DNA of 64,000 nt from DASPKT01 sp035626475. GTDB taxonomy: Bacteria; Pseudomonadota; Alphaproteobacteria; Azospirillales; Azospirillaceae. The position numbers and the translations under genes were made by a program. Shown one piece after another: positions 26,960 to 38,542 of this stretch (positions are counted from its first letter, which is position 1; each line of letters begins with the position of its first letter). Under the pieces are notes generated by a model. That model was not told where the DNA came from, made no database searches, and worked only from the letters and a program-made list of their open reading frames with translations. The stretch spans positions 1 through 64,000 of the forward strand of contig DASPNP010000071.1 in NCBI GenBank assembly GCA_035626475.1, given 5' to 3'.

Positions 26960-29900
26960 TTAGAACGAGAGGCGTAGGTTCAGGAAGACCTGGCGACCGA
27001 CATAGTCGTAGCCGCTGTACAGGGGAGCGTTGCCGATACGCTGGCTCAGACCGCCGGAGGAGATCTGCGGCGGCTCCTTGTCGAAGATGTTCCGGACGCC
27101 GAGCGTCGCGGACCAGGCCTCGGTGGTGTACTGCACCGACGCGCGGTGCAGGAAGTAGGCGTCGGTGCCGAAGATGTACGGATCGACGCCCTGCGTGAAG
27201 CCGAAGTAGTCATAGCTCTCGGAAGCCGAGTGCCACTCCAGCCCGTAGCGGACCTTCCACTCCTCGTAGCCGACGGTGGCGTCGAAGGTGCCGACCCACT
27301 CCGGGGCGCCGATGATGCCGTTGAACTCGTCGAACGGCTCGTCGGAGAAGATGCGGGTCTTCTGGGCGTTGTACTTGGTGACGTTGGCGTTCAGGCGGAG
27401 GTTCGCCGGGCCGATGTCGCCGGTCCAACGCGCCGAGTAGTCGAAGCCGCGGGTGATGGCCGTGGCGACGTTGGTGTAGGCGTTGATGACCGTGAGCTGG
27501 TTGGTCACCGGCGCACGGGTCACCAGGCGGCACAGGCCGCCGCCGGCGCGGAACTCCGGATCGTCGTAGCAGCGGGTCAGGATGTTGACGGTACCGACCT
27601 GGTCCACGCCGTTGTCGATCTGGATGTCGAAGTAGTCGACGGCGAAGGCGATCTCACCCCAGCCCTCCGGCAGCTCCGGCGCCAGGATCGCGCCCAGCGT
27701 CAGGTTCTCGGAGGTCTCGGCCTTCAGGCCCGAGCCGGCGCCGCCCTGCGAGAAGGTGGCGATGCCCTGGGTGGCCTGGAAGGTCGGCTGGCCCGGCAAC
27801 TCCTGCGCGCAGTTGCGGGCGCGGTTCGGATTGACCGACGGCGCGCCGTAGTTGTTGCAGGGGTCGTTCTGCTGGGACAGGAAGCCGCTGGTGGCACCCT
27901 GGAACTGCTCGAACAGCGCCGGGGCGCGGTAGGAGGTGCCGTAGCTGCTGCGCAGCGACAGCCACTCGACCGGGCTGAACAGGCCGCCGACCTTGTAGGT
28001 CCAGTCGGCGCCGTACGACTCGTAGTCGGTGTAGCGGGCCGAACCGTTGACCGTCAGCTCATGGATGAAGGGCAGGTCGGCGAAGACCGGGACCTCGACC
28101 TCGCCGAAGGCCTCCATCACCGAGTCCTTGCCGCGCGTCGGCGTGGCGGAGGTCAGGTTGAGGAGGTTGCCGTTCTGGCTGTCCAGCGGCGGGGTGTCGT
28201 CGATCTCGGCCTCGCGGTACTCGGCACCGAAGGCGCCCTGCACCTTGCCCGCGGGCAGGCTGAAGAGCGGGCCGTCGATGGAGCCGGCGAACTGCGTCTC
28301 GGTGTACTCGGTGTCGCCGACGATGTCGCGGAACACGTAGTTCGACCAGTCGGTCGGCAGCTGGCCGCCGATCGTCTGGCTGTTCAGCACCGGCGCGGGA
28401 ATGCAGCCGGCGGCGGCATTGGTGGTGTTCACGCGGCAGGTGACGCTCGAGCCGTCGGCGGCGCGGCGCACCAGGGCCGGGTTGAAGCCGGCCGGGGCGG
28501 CGACGACGTCCAGCGTCTCGCCCAGGCGGTTGGTCAGGAAGGACTGCGAGCGGTACTTCGCGTCCGACATGGAGTGCGTGACGTTCGCGTCGTAGCGCCA
28601 GTCGGCCAGGAAGCCCAGGTCGCCGCGCAGGCCGCCGGTCGCCTTGTAGAACTCGACGTTCTGCTCGCTCTCGTCGTTGCCGAAGCCGATGAAGGCGCGG
28701 ACGCCCGTCGGGCCCGGGAACAGCGTGGTGCCGCCGGCCGGCAGGAACTGGCCGGCCTGCAGGTTGGCCGGGATCAGCGGGCTGAAGCGCGGGTAGTCCA
28801 GGCTCAGCTGGCGGTAGCCGGTCTGCTGCGAGTCACGCTGGGTGCCCAGCAGCTCGACATAGGCCTCGGCGTTGCCGAGCGCGTCCAACTGGTAGGAGGC
28901 CTGGCCGAAGCCGGTCAGGACCTGCGCCGGGGAGATGATGTTGCGGTTCAGCGTGCGCGGGTCGAACGTGTCGCGGACGTTGATGTTGTTCAGGCCGCCG
29001 CCCACGCCCTCGAAGCCGACGAGACCGGTGGTCACGGCGGCGTTCGGACGCCAGCGGTTGAAGCTGGTGCCGACCGAGCCCGGGGCGCCGACGCCGGCGG
29101 TGGTGGCGGTGCCGATCGTGTTGATCGTCACGCCGTTCGAACCGGTGCCGGTGATCGGGTAGCACTTCGGCTGGTTGGTCAGCGGGTCGATGAAGTCGAT
29201 CTGCTGGCCGGTGACCGGGTCGAAGCGGTAGTCGGTGTTGCAGCGGGTCCAGTCGCGGTCCGCCAGCGTCAGGTTGCCGCGCTCGTAGTACTCGAGCGAG
29301 CCGGCGACCTTCCAGCGCTCGCCGGACGTGCCGGCGACGACGGAGGCGCGGCCCTGCTCGCCCTGGCCGCGGGTCGGGCGGTTGTACTGACCCTCGACGG
29401 TGATGCCGTCGATGGCGGTGTCGGTGATCACGTTGACGACGCCGGCGATGGCGTCGGAGCCGTAGATCGAGGAGGCGCCGTCACGCAGGATCTCGACGCG
29501 CTCGATGATGGCGTTCGGCAGCACGTTCAGGTCGGCCGAGCCGACCGCGCCGCGCGTGCCGGCCGGGGCGACGCGGCGGCCGTTGATCAGCACCAGCGTG
29601 CGGCCGGCGCCGAGGCCGCGCAGCGAGATGGTGTTGGCGCCGGGGCCGCCGTCGGTGACGAAGCCGCCGAAGGCGTTGTTGATCTGCGCCGAGCCGCCGG
29701 TCACGCCGGAGCCCTGCAGGATCTCGGCCGCGCTGGCCAGACCGGCCGCCGTCGTCTCCTCACGGGTGACGAGCTGGATCGGCGACGGCGAGTTGAACGT
29801 GTCGCGGCGCAGACGCGAACCGACGACGACGACCTCCAACGGGTCCTCGGACGTGCCGGTGGTCGGCGTGCCCTGCGTCCCGGTCTGGGTCGACGGCGTG

Positions 29901-30013
29901 GTCTGCTGCGCGCTCTGAGCGCTGGCCGTGCCGCTCGTGAAGAGCATGGCGGCGGCGCCGGTCAGCAGCGCGAGCTTCAGGGCGCGCGCCACGGAGTCCT
30001 GACGATGAGTCAT
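26960..30013 (-). CDS. TonB-dependent outer-membrane receptor
   Basis: A 1017-residue receptor with a signal peptide ending SGTASAQ. A low-complexity Thr/Gln linker precedes a TonB-box-like DPLEVVVVGS. The plug domain follows (about residues 60-200, with TISLRGLGAGRTLVLINGRR and DGASSIYGSDAIAGVVNV). The large barrel ends in the aromatic-terminated YDYVGRQVFLNLRLSF. Length and paired Cys in loops (NPKCYP, NDPCNNYG) fit the outer-membrane receptors that carry diverse substrates other than simple siderophores. The ATG at 30013 with AAGGGG upstream is preferred over TTG at 30016. No TonB, ExbB or peptidase partner is adjacent. Confidence 0.93.
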   Translation of the reverse strand: MTHRQDSVARALKLALLTGAAAMLFTSGTASAQSAQQTTPSTQTGTQGTPTTGTSEDPLEVVVVGSRLRRDTFNSPSPIQLVTREETTAAGLASAAEILQGSGVTGGSAQINNAFGGFVTDGGPGANTISLRGLGAGRTLVLINGRRVAPAGTRGAVGSADLNVLPNAIIERVEILRDGASSIYGSDAIAGVVNVITDTAIDGITVEGQYNRPTRGQGEQGRASVVAGTSGERWKVAGSLEYYERGNLTLADRDWTRCNTDYRFDPVTGQQIDFIDPLTNQPKCYPITGTGSNGVTINTIGTATTAGVGAPGSVGTSFNRWRPNAAVTTGLVGFEGVGGGLNNINVRDTFDPRTLNRNIISPAQVLTGFGQASYQLDALGNAEAYVELLGTQRDSQQTGYRQLSLDYPRFSPLIPANLQAGQFLPAGGTTLFPGPTGVRAFIGFGNDESEQNVEFYKATGGLRGDLGFLADWRYDANVTHSMSDAKYRSQSFLTNRLGETLDVVAAPAGFNPALVRRAADGSSVTCRVNTTNAAAGCIPAPVLNSQTIGGQLPTDWSNYVFRDIVGDTEYTETQFAGSIDGPLFSLPAGKVQGAFGAEYREAEIDDTPPLDSQNGNLLNLTSATPTRGKDSVMEAFGEVEVPVFADLPFIHELTVNGSARYTDYESYGADWTYKVGGLFSPVEWLSLRSSYGTSYRAPALFEQFQGATSGFLSQQNDPCNNYGAPSVNPNRARNCAQELPGQPTFQATQGIATFSQGGAGSGLKAETSENLTLGAILAPELPEGWGEIAFAVDYFDIQIDNGVDQVGTVNILTRCYDDPEFRAGGGLCRLVTRAPVTNQLTVINAYTNVATAITRGFDYSARWTGDIGPANLRLNANVTKYNAQKTRIFSDEPFDEFNGIIGAPEWVGTFDATVGYEEWKVRYGLEWHSASESYDYFGFTQGVDPYIFGTDAYFLHRASVQYTTEAWSATLGVRNIFDKEPPQISSGGLSQRIGNAPLYSGYDYVGRQVFLNLRLSF

Positions 30014-30317
30014 CAATTAGCCCCTTCAAGCCTTCTTGTTCGCTGGGACCCTTCCCATGGGCAGCGGCTCCCACACCGTCCGCCCGGGTCCCTGTAGGGA
30101 GCCACACTTTAGGGGTACAAGCCTCCGACGCAACAAAATCGCTACCCGAATTGGTAACAAACCCGCCCGCTGTTGCCGAAATGCCAACCCTATGTTGCCG
30201 GGGGATGGGATTCCGCGAAAGCCTTGGAAAGAATGTGCATTTCTGCAATCGGATCGGCGCGGCAAGCGGGCACGACGATGGGCCGGATACGGGAAACCGG
30301 CTCGATCGGCCACTCGT
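30014..30317. other. Intergenic leader region of the TonB receptor
   Basis: No gene is seen in these 304 bases. They lie upstream of the receptor on the minus strand and after the stop of the DUF2927 gene. They contain the inverted repeat GGCTCCC (30066-30072) and GGGAGCC (30097-30103), which could fold in the 5' leader, and an AT-rich patch at 30125-30165 suitable for a promoter. I cannot assign a riboswitch class. Confidence 0.5.
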
Positions 30318-31172
30318 TCAAGGGGCCGAGAGGATGCCGGGCAGCAAGGCGTCGAGTTCGGCCGCGTCCATGCCGGCGCGCAGGCGCCGGTCATAGAGAA
30401 GGCGCAGCATGCTCCAGTCCAGCGGCGTCATGCCCGCCAGCCGCCCCTGACCGTCGAAGCTGGTCACGACGGGGAGGTCGGCCGGGGCGTTCTCGAACAG
30501 TCCCATGACCTGGGTCAGCTGGCGCATGAGGCAGTAGGTCCTGGCGAACCCGGTGAGGGACTTGCGGATCACCACCACCCCGCCCCGCATGCCCCATGGC
30601 GCCAGTCCCACCTGCAGGGGCCCACGGGGATCGTAGTACGAGGCGAGGAAATAGCATTGCGCCCTGTCGGCCTTGACCTTGGACAGCAGCCGGCGGACGT
30701 CCTTCTCGCCTGTGCCGGCGAGGCCGTACAGTTCGCGGCGGACGGCCGGGTCGCTTTCGCCGTAGAGATCGTCCGTCACGATGATGGTGAGGTCGCCCGG
30801 CGCCTCCTCCTCGAACACCAGCGGCACCCCGTTGTCGGCCAGGGCGCCGAGATGCAGCCTGATCTCGTCGATCCCGTCATAGGCGCCGTCCACCAGGATG
30901 CGGGGGCGGACACGCGTCTCCCAGCGGACCAGCGCCCGGTCGCCGTCCTGTCGGCCCAGTGTCAGATGCTTGAACAGGGCGGCCTTGGAATGGGCCGTCC
31001 AGCCGTCGAACCGGTAGGCCCAGGCGATATTGCTCAGATGCCTCTGGTAGAGCATGTAGATGCCCAGGCAGCACAGGGCGAATGCCACCGCGATCAACCG
31101 GAAGGCAAAGCCCCGGCGGAAGCTTCCCGGCGGCAGATGGCGGGAAAACCCCGAGGCCGACGACTCATCCAT
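30318..31172 (-). CDS. DUF2927 family membrane-anchored protein
   Basis: A 284-residue protein with one N-terminal hydrophobic anchor (about residues 26-43, LIAVAFALCCLGIYMLY) and an outer domain. The family features are at the end: ARTYCLMRQLTQVMGLFENA, then TPLDWSMLRLLYDRRLRAGM, which match DUF2927. These domains resemble degenerate zinc-peptidase folds, but no HExxH metal motif is present, so peptidase activity is not expected. The ATG at 31172 is chosen over a GTG at 31196. It is flanked by mgtE upstream and the receptor leader downstream. The role is unknown. Confidence 0.75.
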   Translation of the reverse strand: MDESSASGFSRHLPPGSFRRGFAFRLIAVAFALCCLGIYMLYQRHLSNIAWAYRFDGWTAHSKAALFKHLTLGRQDGDRALVRWETRVRPRILVDGAYDGIDEIRLHLGALADNGVPLVFEEEAPGDLTIIVTDDLYGESDPAVRRELYGLAGTGEKDVRRLLSKVKADRAQCYFLASYYDPRGPLQVGLAPWGMRGGVVVIRKSLTGFARTYCLMRQLTQVMGLFENAPADLPVVTSFDGQGRLAGMTPLDWSMLRLLYDRRLRAGMDAAELDALLPGILSAP

Positions 31173-31279
31173 GCCGCTCAATTCCACGCACTCCACGCAA
31201 CCGTTGAGACGGAGCTTAGGAGCCGGAGGACCAGCGGATCAAGCCCCTGCGCGGCGTTCGGAGCGGGCCCCGCGCCGTC

Positions 31280-32823
31280 CTACAGCAGCACCAGGCTCGC
31301 CAGCCCCAGGAAGGCGAGGAAGCCCACCACGTCGGTCACGGTGGTCAGGAACACGGCCGACGCCACCGCCGGGTCGATGCGCAGCTTCTGCAGCGCCAGC
31401 GGGATCACCGCGCCGAACAGGCCGGCGCAGATCAGGTTCACCACCATGGCGGCGCCGATGACGCCGCCCAGCAGCGGGTCCTTGAACCAGAACCAGGCGA
31501 TCAGGCCGGCGATGACGGCGAAGAGCAGGCCGTTGGCGGTGCCGACCAGCACCTCCTTGCCGATGACCCGGAGCGCGTTGGCGTCGGTCAGCTCGCGGGT
31601 TGCGAGCGCGCGCACCGCCACGGTCAGGGTCTGGGTGCCGGCATTGCCGCCCATGCTGGCGACGATGGGCATCAGCACCGCCAGCGCCACCACCTTCTCG
31701 ATGGCGCCCTCGAACATGCCGATGACGACCGAGGCGACGATGGCGGTGACCAGATTGACCGCCAGCCAGGAGAAGCGCGAGCGCGTCGTGTCCAGCACGG
31801 CGCGGTAGAGGTCGCCCTCGCCGACGCCGCCCAGGCGCAGCAGGTCCTCCTCCGCCTCCTCGGCGATGACGTCCACCACGTCGTCGACGGTGATGACGCC
31901 GATCAGCCGGTATGCCTCGTCCACGACGGGCGCGGAGACCAGCGCGTATTTGCGGAACTTACGCGCCACCTCCTCCTGGTCCATGGTGGCGGAGATGACG
32001 TGGATGTCGTCGGTCAGGATGTCGGCCAGCTTCACGCCGCGGCGCGCGCGCATGACCCGCGACAGCGGCACGGCGCCCACCACCCGGTGCATCGGGTCGA
32101 CGATGAAGATGTCGTAGAAATCCTCGGGCAGCTCGCTCTCGCGCCCGTCCGGCCGGGGCGAGGCGGCGGCGCGCAGATAGTCCAGCAGCCGCCCGACGGT
32201 CCAGAACTGCGGCACCGAGACGAACTCGCGGCTCATCAGGCGGCCGGCGGAATATTCCGGGAAGGTCAGGCCTTCCTCGACCAGCTGCCGCGCCTCGGGC
32301 GGCAGGTTCTCCAGGATCTCGCGCTGGGTCTCCTCGTCGAGGTCCTGGATGACGTCGACGGCGTCGTCGGTCTCCAGCTCGGCGACGGCGGCGGCCAGCT
32401 CCTTCGGCTCGAGGAGCTCCATGACCTCCTCGCGCATCTCCGGCGCCAGGTAGGTCAGCACCTCGCCGTCGAAGTCGCGGCGCAGCAGCCCGACCACGGT
32501 TTCGCGGTCGCCGCCGTTCAGATGCTCCAGCAGCTGGGCGATGTCGGCGGCGTGCAGGTCGGCCAGGACGGCCTCGACCTTGTCCAGCGCCTCCTCGTCC
32601 AGCAGCTCGCGCACCTCGCGCACCAGCGTGTCCTGCGCCTCGCCCTCGTCCTCGTCCTCGGGCTGGGCGTGCTCGTCGGGCTCCTCGCCGTCGCGCTTCT
32701 CCTCGTCCCGCTCGGTCCCTCCCCGCTCCGCCTGCGCGCGGCCGTCCGGCGTCCGCGCCTCGGGCGCCGGACGGCCGCCCTCCTCGCGGTCCGGGTTGTC
32801 GCGCAGCTCGGGGAGTTCGCTCA

Positions 32824-32824
<1 letters not shown>
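31280..32824 (-). CDS. mgtE: Magnesium transporter MgtE
   Basis: A 514-residue homodimeric Mg2+ channel. The soluble N domain spans about residues 65-200. Two CBS domains follow (about 200-340, with SAPVVDEAYRLIGVITVDD). Five membrane helices span about 360-514, with the conserved PIVASMGGNAGTQTLTV selectivity region and a C-terminal helix LGLASLVLL. The first 65 residues are an unusually long, highly charged extension rich in Glu, Asp and Arg that typical MgtE proteins lack. Its ATG overlaps the stop of maeB in TGATG, implying translational coupling. In known members Mg2+ binding to the CBS domains closes the pore. Confidence 0.92.
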
Positions 32825-35109
<2,285 letters not shown>

Positions 35110-35632
35110 GGCCGGTGGGCTCCGGTCTTGGGCAAGGCGATGGCCCTGCTTAGGCCGGGGGTAGCGGATTTGTCCAGTGACGGATGCATGCGCGCCCGTC
35201 CTTGCGGCTCAGCCCTGCCCCGCGCTTGCTAAAGGGCGGAGATGCGGCAGCGCAGATTTATGGGCTGGGCCGATTGCGAACTCGTGACGATACCCTGCAT
35301 CCGCCGCGACGGTGAGGCTTCCCGTCAGTCCGGCAGGAGGAGCGCCGTTCGCGAGGCTGGTGCGAGGCGCCAGTGCGGGGCGGTCCGGCGCACCGGATGG
35401 CGCGCAAACCTCACCACCCCGGCAAACACCGCATTGGGAGCGGCCGGAATGTCGGCCCAGGAACCGAGTCCGGCGGTTTGCCCACAGACACGGTAACGGG
35501 GGCACCACTGAGCGCCGCGCCGCCTTCATCGCCATGAACCGGCATTCCAGCCGTCGCGGCGACATGGGGCATCGTCAGGAACACTATGGATCGAGAGCTG
35601 CCCCTGACAGGAGGTAGCCCTCATATGCCGCA
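35110..35632. other. Intergenic region, no gene seen
   Basis: These 523 bases separate maeB from the low-GC HNH gene. Short open frames occur on both strands, but none has a ribosome site or a recognisable protein. Composition is high-GC up to about 35620 and then drops abruptly, which makes it a candidate for the left boundary of the HNH island. Confidence 0.55.
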
Positions 35633-36736
35633 TCAATCCAGTTCGTCATCCAAAGGATAAAAGTACTTGTTCTCATGATCGTACTTAACAACCCGAAAAT
35701 CGGTGTGCGAGTACAAATCATCACGAGATATCTGGATCAGAATTTCTTCGTCACCGTCGTTGTCAAAATCACCCCTGATTACTTCGGTTATATCAAAATC
35801 TTCACCACCCGCCTTCAGTGAAAGCATATCCGTAGAGAGGCTGCTAATCTCCACAATGTTAGCATTGATAAGGTCCTGAACGGTCTCGTCTTGGTCAGGC
35901 TGATAGCCATCTATATCAAGCAAACCCAGGACATAAGCTGGAACAGCCGATAAATCGAATATGGATACGCCGGCATCGGAAATTTTGCTTGTCTCAGATA
36001 TTCTGAACCTTGGAAGCCAATACGACAGACCATTTACTGCAGATAAGAGCACGGCTTTCGCCAACTGAGCCGGGTCCGACTCAACATTTCTTACTTCGAA
36101 ATCCCCTTTCAGGTACTCCTCAAATCTCTTCGGCGATGCGACCAACTCCTCAGCACCTTCGTCGTTTACCATCACGACCTCATAGCCAAGCCTCAGAATA
36201 GGCTCGCCGGCCAAGGAGCAACGTTGATCGCCAAGAAAACGCGCGATATTCACTCGTTCACTGATCAGAACTTTTGAAACACCGCTGTTAAATACCTCAC
36301 CGACCAGCTCCCCATGGACAAAATCGATATTCTTAAGCCGGCCACGCTTCAACGCCGTGAGAACAATGGTTCTCCAACCACTCTGCAGCACCTGCTCATT
36401 CTTCTTTTCATAGGCATCCCTGATCTCAACCTCTTTCCGCTTTGCGATTTCGAGTATCGAAGCCAATATCTCGAATGGCAGTATAGTCTCTGATTTTAGA
36501 CCGTTATGAATACCACAAAGCGGCCTAAGGTTTCTGAACGAACGAATAAAGTCCTCATCAACAGAAAATACCCTTTTTATTTCATCCCACCGATTACTCC
36601 GCACTGCGGCCTTTGGAATAATGTGATCGATCTCCATATCATCGATTAAAATCGGATCACCGCAGGCGGCACATTTTTTGTCATAGCAATGCCAAATAGC
36701 CCATCTTTTGATAGGAGAATAGTTATCGTCAGACAT
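35633..36736 (-). CDS. HNH endonuclease with unrecognised C-terminal region, low GC
   Basis: A 367-residue protein. The HNH nuclease domain is at about residues 15-80. CxxC zinc pairs are visible as CAACGDP and LCGIHNG, the metal-binding core as IDHIIPK, and NLRPLCGIHNGLKS ends the domain. Residues 80-300 match nothing I recognise. The tail contains GDFDNDGDEEILIQ, a DxDxDG calcium-loop-like or VCBS-like motif. Base composition is far richer in A and T than all neighbours, and the gene lies beside the 3' end of a tRNA, so horizontal acquisition is likely. The role may be in mobile-element or antiphage DNA cleavage, which is inference. The ATG is preceded by TGGGGGCGC. Confidence 0.85.
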   Translation of the reverse strand: MSDDNYSPIKRWAIWHCYDKKCAACGDPILIDDMEIDHIIPKAAVRSNRWDEIKRVFSVDEDFIRSFRNLRPLCGIHNGLKSETILPFEILASILEIAKRKEVEIRDAYEKKNEQVLQSGWRTIVLTALKRGRLKNIDFVHGELVGEVFNSGVSKVLISERVNIARFLGDQRCSLAGEPILRLGYEVVMVNDEGAEELVASPKRFEEYLKGDFEVRNVESDPAQLAKAVLLSAVNGLSYWLPRFRISETSKISDAGVSIFDLSAVPAYVLGLLDIDGYQPDQDETVQDLINANIVEISSLSTDMLSLKAGGEDFDITEVIRGDFDNDGDEEILIQISRDDLYSHTDFRVVKYDHENKYFYPLDDELD

Positions 36737-36934
36737 TTGCGCCCCCAGTCACAGCAAAAGCCTGCGACAACATAGTACAGGGCGGCCTGGACTATCAACC
36801 CCATCAACTCAGGCGGGCAAAGATGACTGGAATTTCATTGAATTTTGGGCACATGGTTTGAGCACCGAGCACGCTTCACGCGCATGACGATACAAGGCCG
36901 GCCTTGCCCTAAGCGGCGCCTCTTATTTCAAACA

Positions 36935-37019
36935 TGGTGCGGTCGAGAAGACTCGAACTTCCACGGGTTGCCCCACAGCGACCTCAACGCTGCGCGTCTA
37001 CCAATTCCGCCACGACCGC
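36935..37019 (-). tRNA. tRNA-Leu(GAG)
   Basis: The 85-base minus-strand molecule begins GCGGTCG and ends CGACCGCACCA, with the CCA encoded. The acceptor stem pairs GCGGTCG with CGACCGC. The anticodon loop TTGAGGT gives GAG, which reads CTC leucine codons. The long variable arm and the T-loop GTTCGAGTC are present. The 3' end faces the low-GC HNH gene 198 bases away. Confidence 0.95.
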
Positions 37020-37136
37020 ATACATCATGTTCGGACGTTAGCGAGCCGAAGCTTGCCAACGGGTGGACGGGGGAATAGCAAATCCCGGACCGGGGATCAA
37101 GCGATCCCTTCTGCCTTAACGGAAAGAGTGTCTGAG

Positions 37137-37862
37137 ATGCCGGATGTGGGCGGCGCCCCTGCCCTGGTGGCGGGCGTGGAATGGCGGGTGGAGGATGGGC
37201 TGACCGGTTACGAGGAGGCCGTCGCCTTCATGGAGGCGCGCGTCGCCGCCATCCGCGAGGGCACCGCTCCCGAACTGGTCTGGCTGGTCGAGCACCCGCC
37301 CCTCTACACCGCCGGCACCAGCGCCCGCGACGAGGACCTGCTGGATTCCGGGCGCTTGCCCGTGCACCGCACCGGGCGCGGCGGGCAGTACACCTATCAC
37401 GGCCCCGGCCAGCGCGTGGCCTACGTCATGCTGGATCTGTTCAAGCGCGGCCCCGACCTGCACGCCTTCGTCCGCGACCTGGAGGAATGGCTGATCCGCA
37501 CGCTGGCGGCCTTCAACGTACGGGGAGAGCGGCGCTGCGGCCGGGTCGGCATCTGGGTCGACATGCGCCCGCATGGCCGCCCCGAGGGCGCGGAGGACAA
37601 GATCGCCGCCATCGGCGTGCGGGTGCGCCGGGGCGTCACCTATCACGGCGTGGCGCTGAACGTGGAGCCGGACCTCACCCACTTCGCCGGCATCGTCCCC
37701 TGCGGCATCAGCCAGTACGGCGTCACCTCGCTGCACGCGCTCGGCCAGCTGGCGACCATGCCGGAGGTCGACATGGCGCTACGGGCGGCGTTCGAGGAGG
37801 TGTTCGGCGAGGGGGCGGAGCGGATTGCGGCGTGCGGTGCGACGTCCAGCGTCGAGGGCTGA
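37137..37862 (+). CDS. lipB: Lipoyl(octanoyl) transferase
   Basis: LipB transfers octanoate from acyl carrier protein to the lipoyl domains of 2-oxo-acid dehydrogenases and the glycine cleavage system. The 241-residue protein has GRGGQYTYHGPGQRVAY, the active-site Lys155 in EDKIAAIGVRVRR and the acyl-thioester Cys189 in IVPCGISQYGVTSL. The ATG at 37137 follows GGAAAGAG; a longer frame reaching back to 37053 adds a non-homologous leader. It stands alone between tRNA-Leu and hicB. Confidence 0.94.
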   Translation: MPDVGGAPALVAGVEWRVEDGLTGYEEAVAFMEARVAAIREGTAPELVWLVEHPPLYTAGTSARDEDLLDSGRLPVHRTGRGGQYTYHGPGQRVAYVMLDLFKRGPDLHAFVRDLEEWLIRTLAAFNVRGERRCGRVGIWVDMRPHGRPEGAEDKIAAIGVRVRRGVTYHGVALNVEPDLTHFAGIVPCGISQYGVTSLHALGQLATMPEVDMALRAAFEEVFGEGAERIAACGATSSVEG

Positions 37863-37865
37863 CGC

Positions 37866-38303
37866 TCAGGATGCCTGCCGCTTCGCTTTGGGGCGGCCCG
37901 GCGTGCGCAGGGCATGGGCCTTGAGAGTCAGGTCGGCGATGAAGCCGCCCCGGCTCTGGCCCGCGTCCCGTGCCAAGGCGTCCAGCCGCCCGAGCACCCG
38001 GCGCGGCAAGGTGATGTTGACCCGCTCGATCGTGTCGTCGGCCAGCGCGTCATCGACCTCCACCACGCCGACGATCCAGCCCTGATAGTCCGGCAGGCCC
38101 GTGATGGCGGAGAGCGGCGACGGAGGCGGCACAACCTCGCCGCCATCCAGTGCCTCGTCAATCCAGGCGGCGATCGCCTCCCGGACATTGTCCAGCGCCT
38201 CGTCCAGCGTGTCGCCGGCCGAGAAGCAGCCGGGCAGGTCCGGCACCACCACTCCGAACGCCTCGGTATCGGAGCCCGGTTCGATGAGGATGGGATAGCG
38301 CAT
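37866..38303 (-). CDS. hicB: HicB-type antitoxin
   Basis: A 145-residue antitoxin. Residues 1-60 form the HicB RNase-H-like fold (YPILIEPGSDTEAFGVVVPD, then LPGCFSAGDTLDEALDNVRE). A C-terminal DNA-binding segment with IERVNITLPRRVLGRLDALA resembles the ribbon-helix-helix region seen in longer HicB forms. Its ATG at 38303 overlaps the TGA of the hicA gene (TGATG), so translation is coupled. In characterised pairs, HicB blocks the HicA toxin and represses the promoter. Its stop lies just three bases from lipB's, in convergent orientation. Confidence 0.9.
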   Translation of the reverse strand: MRYPILIEPGSDTEAFGVVVPDLPGCFSAGDTLDEALDNVREAIAAWIDEALDGGEVVPPPSPLSAITGLPDYQGWIVGVVEVDDALADDTIERVNITLPRRVLGRLDALARDAGQSRGGFIADLTLKAHALRTPGRPKAKRQAS

Positions 38304-38485
38304 CAGGGCAGCCCCGCCTGTTTCCGGATGTCCCGCAGCAGTCCCGTCTTCAGGTCCTTGCGGGGATGCGGCACCACCACGATCCCCGGCTTGGATGGGT
38401 GACGGAAGACATGGTGCGATCCCCGCACCCGCTTCAACACCCAACCTTCGCGCTCAAGTTCCCGGATCAGGTCCGCGCTGTTCAT
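38303..38485 (-). CDS. hicA: HicA-type mRNA interferase toxin
   Basis: A 60-residue toxin with the double-stranded-RNA-binding-like fold. The hallmark is GSHHVFRHPSKPG, whose His residue is the catalytic site in known HicA proteins, followed by VPHPRKDLKTGLLRDIRKQ. It cleaves mRNA when free of HicB. The ATG at 38485 is chosen over the longer frame because it matches the standard start MNSADLIRELEREGW. A perfect -35 hexamer TTGACA lies on the minus strand at 38515-38520. The order toxin-antitoxin is the usual one for hicAB. Confidence 0.9.
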   Translation of the reverse strand: MNSADLIRELEREGWVLKRVRGSHHVFRHPSKPGIVVVPHPRKDLKTGLLRDIRKQAGLP

Positions 38486-38542
38486 CGGATAAGGATGGGG
38501 CTGGGGGATCTGGGTGTCAACGCTACACACCACCCTGCTGCA

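Noticed and set aside
27146..30097. A 983-codon plus-strand open frame opposite the TonB receptor
   Set aside because: It has repetitive Arg/Val/Gly/Ala composition with no domain, and the opposite strand encodes a clear receptor.
36935..37019. Attachment-site repeat flanking the HNH island
   Set aside because: I looked for a second copy of the tRNA 3' end near 35500-35650 and saw none by eye, so integration is only inferred.
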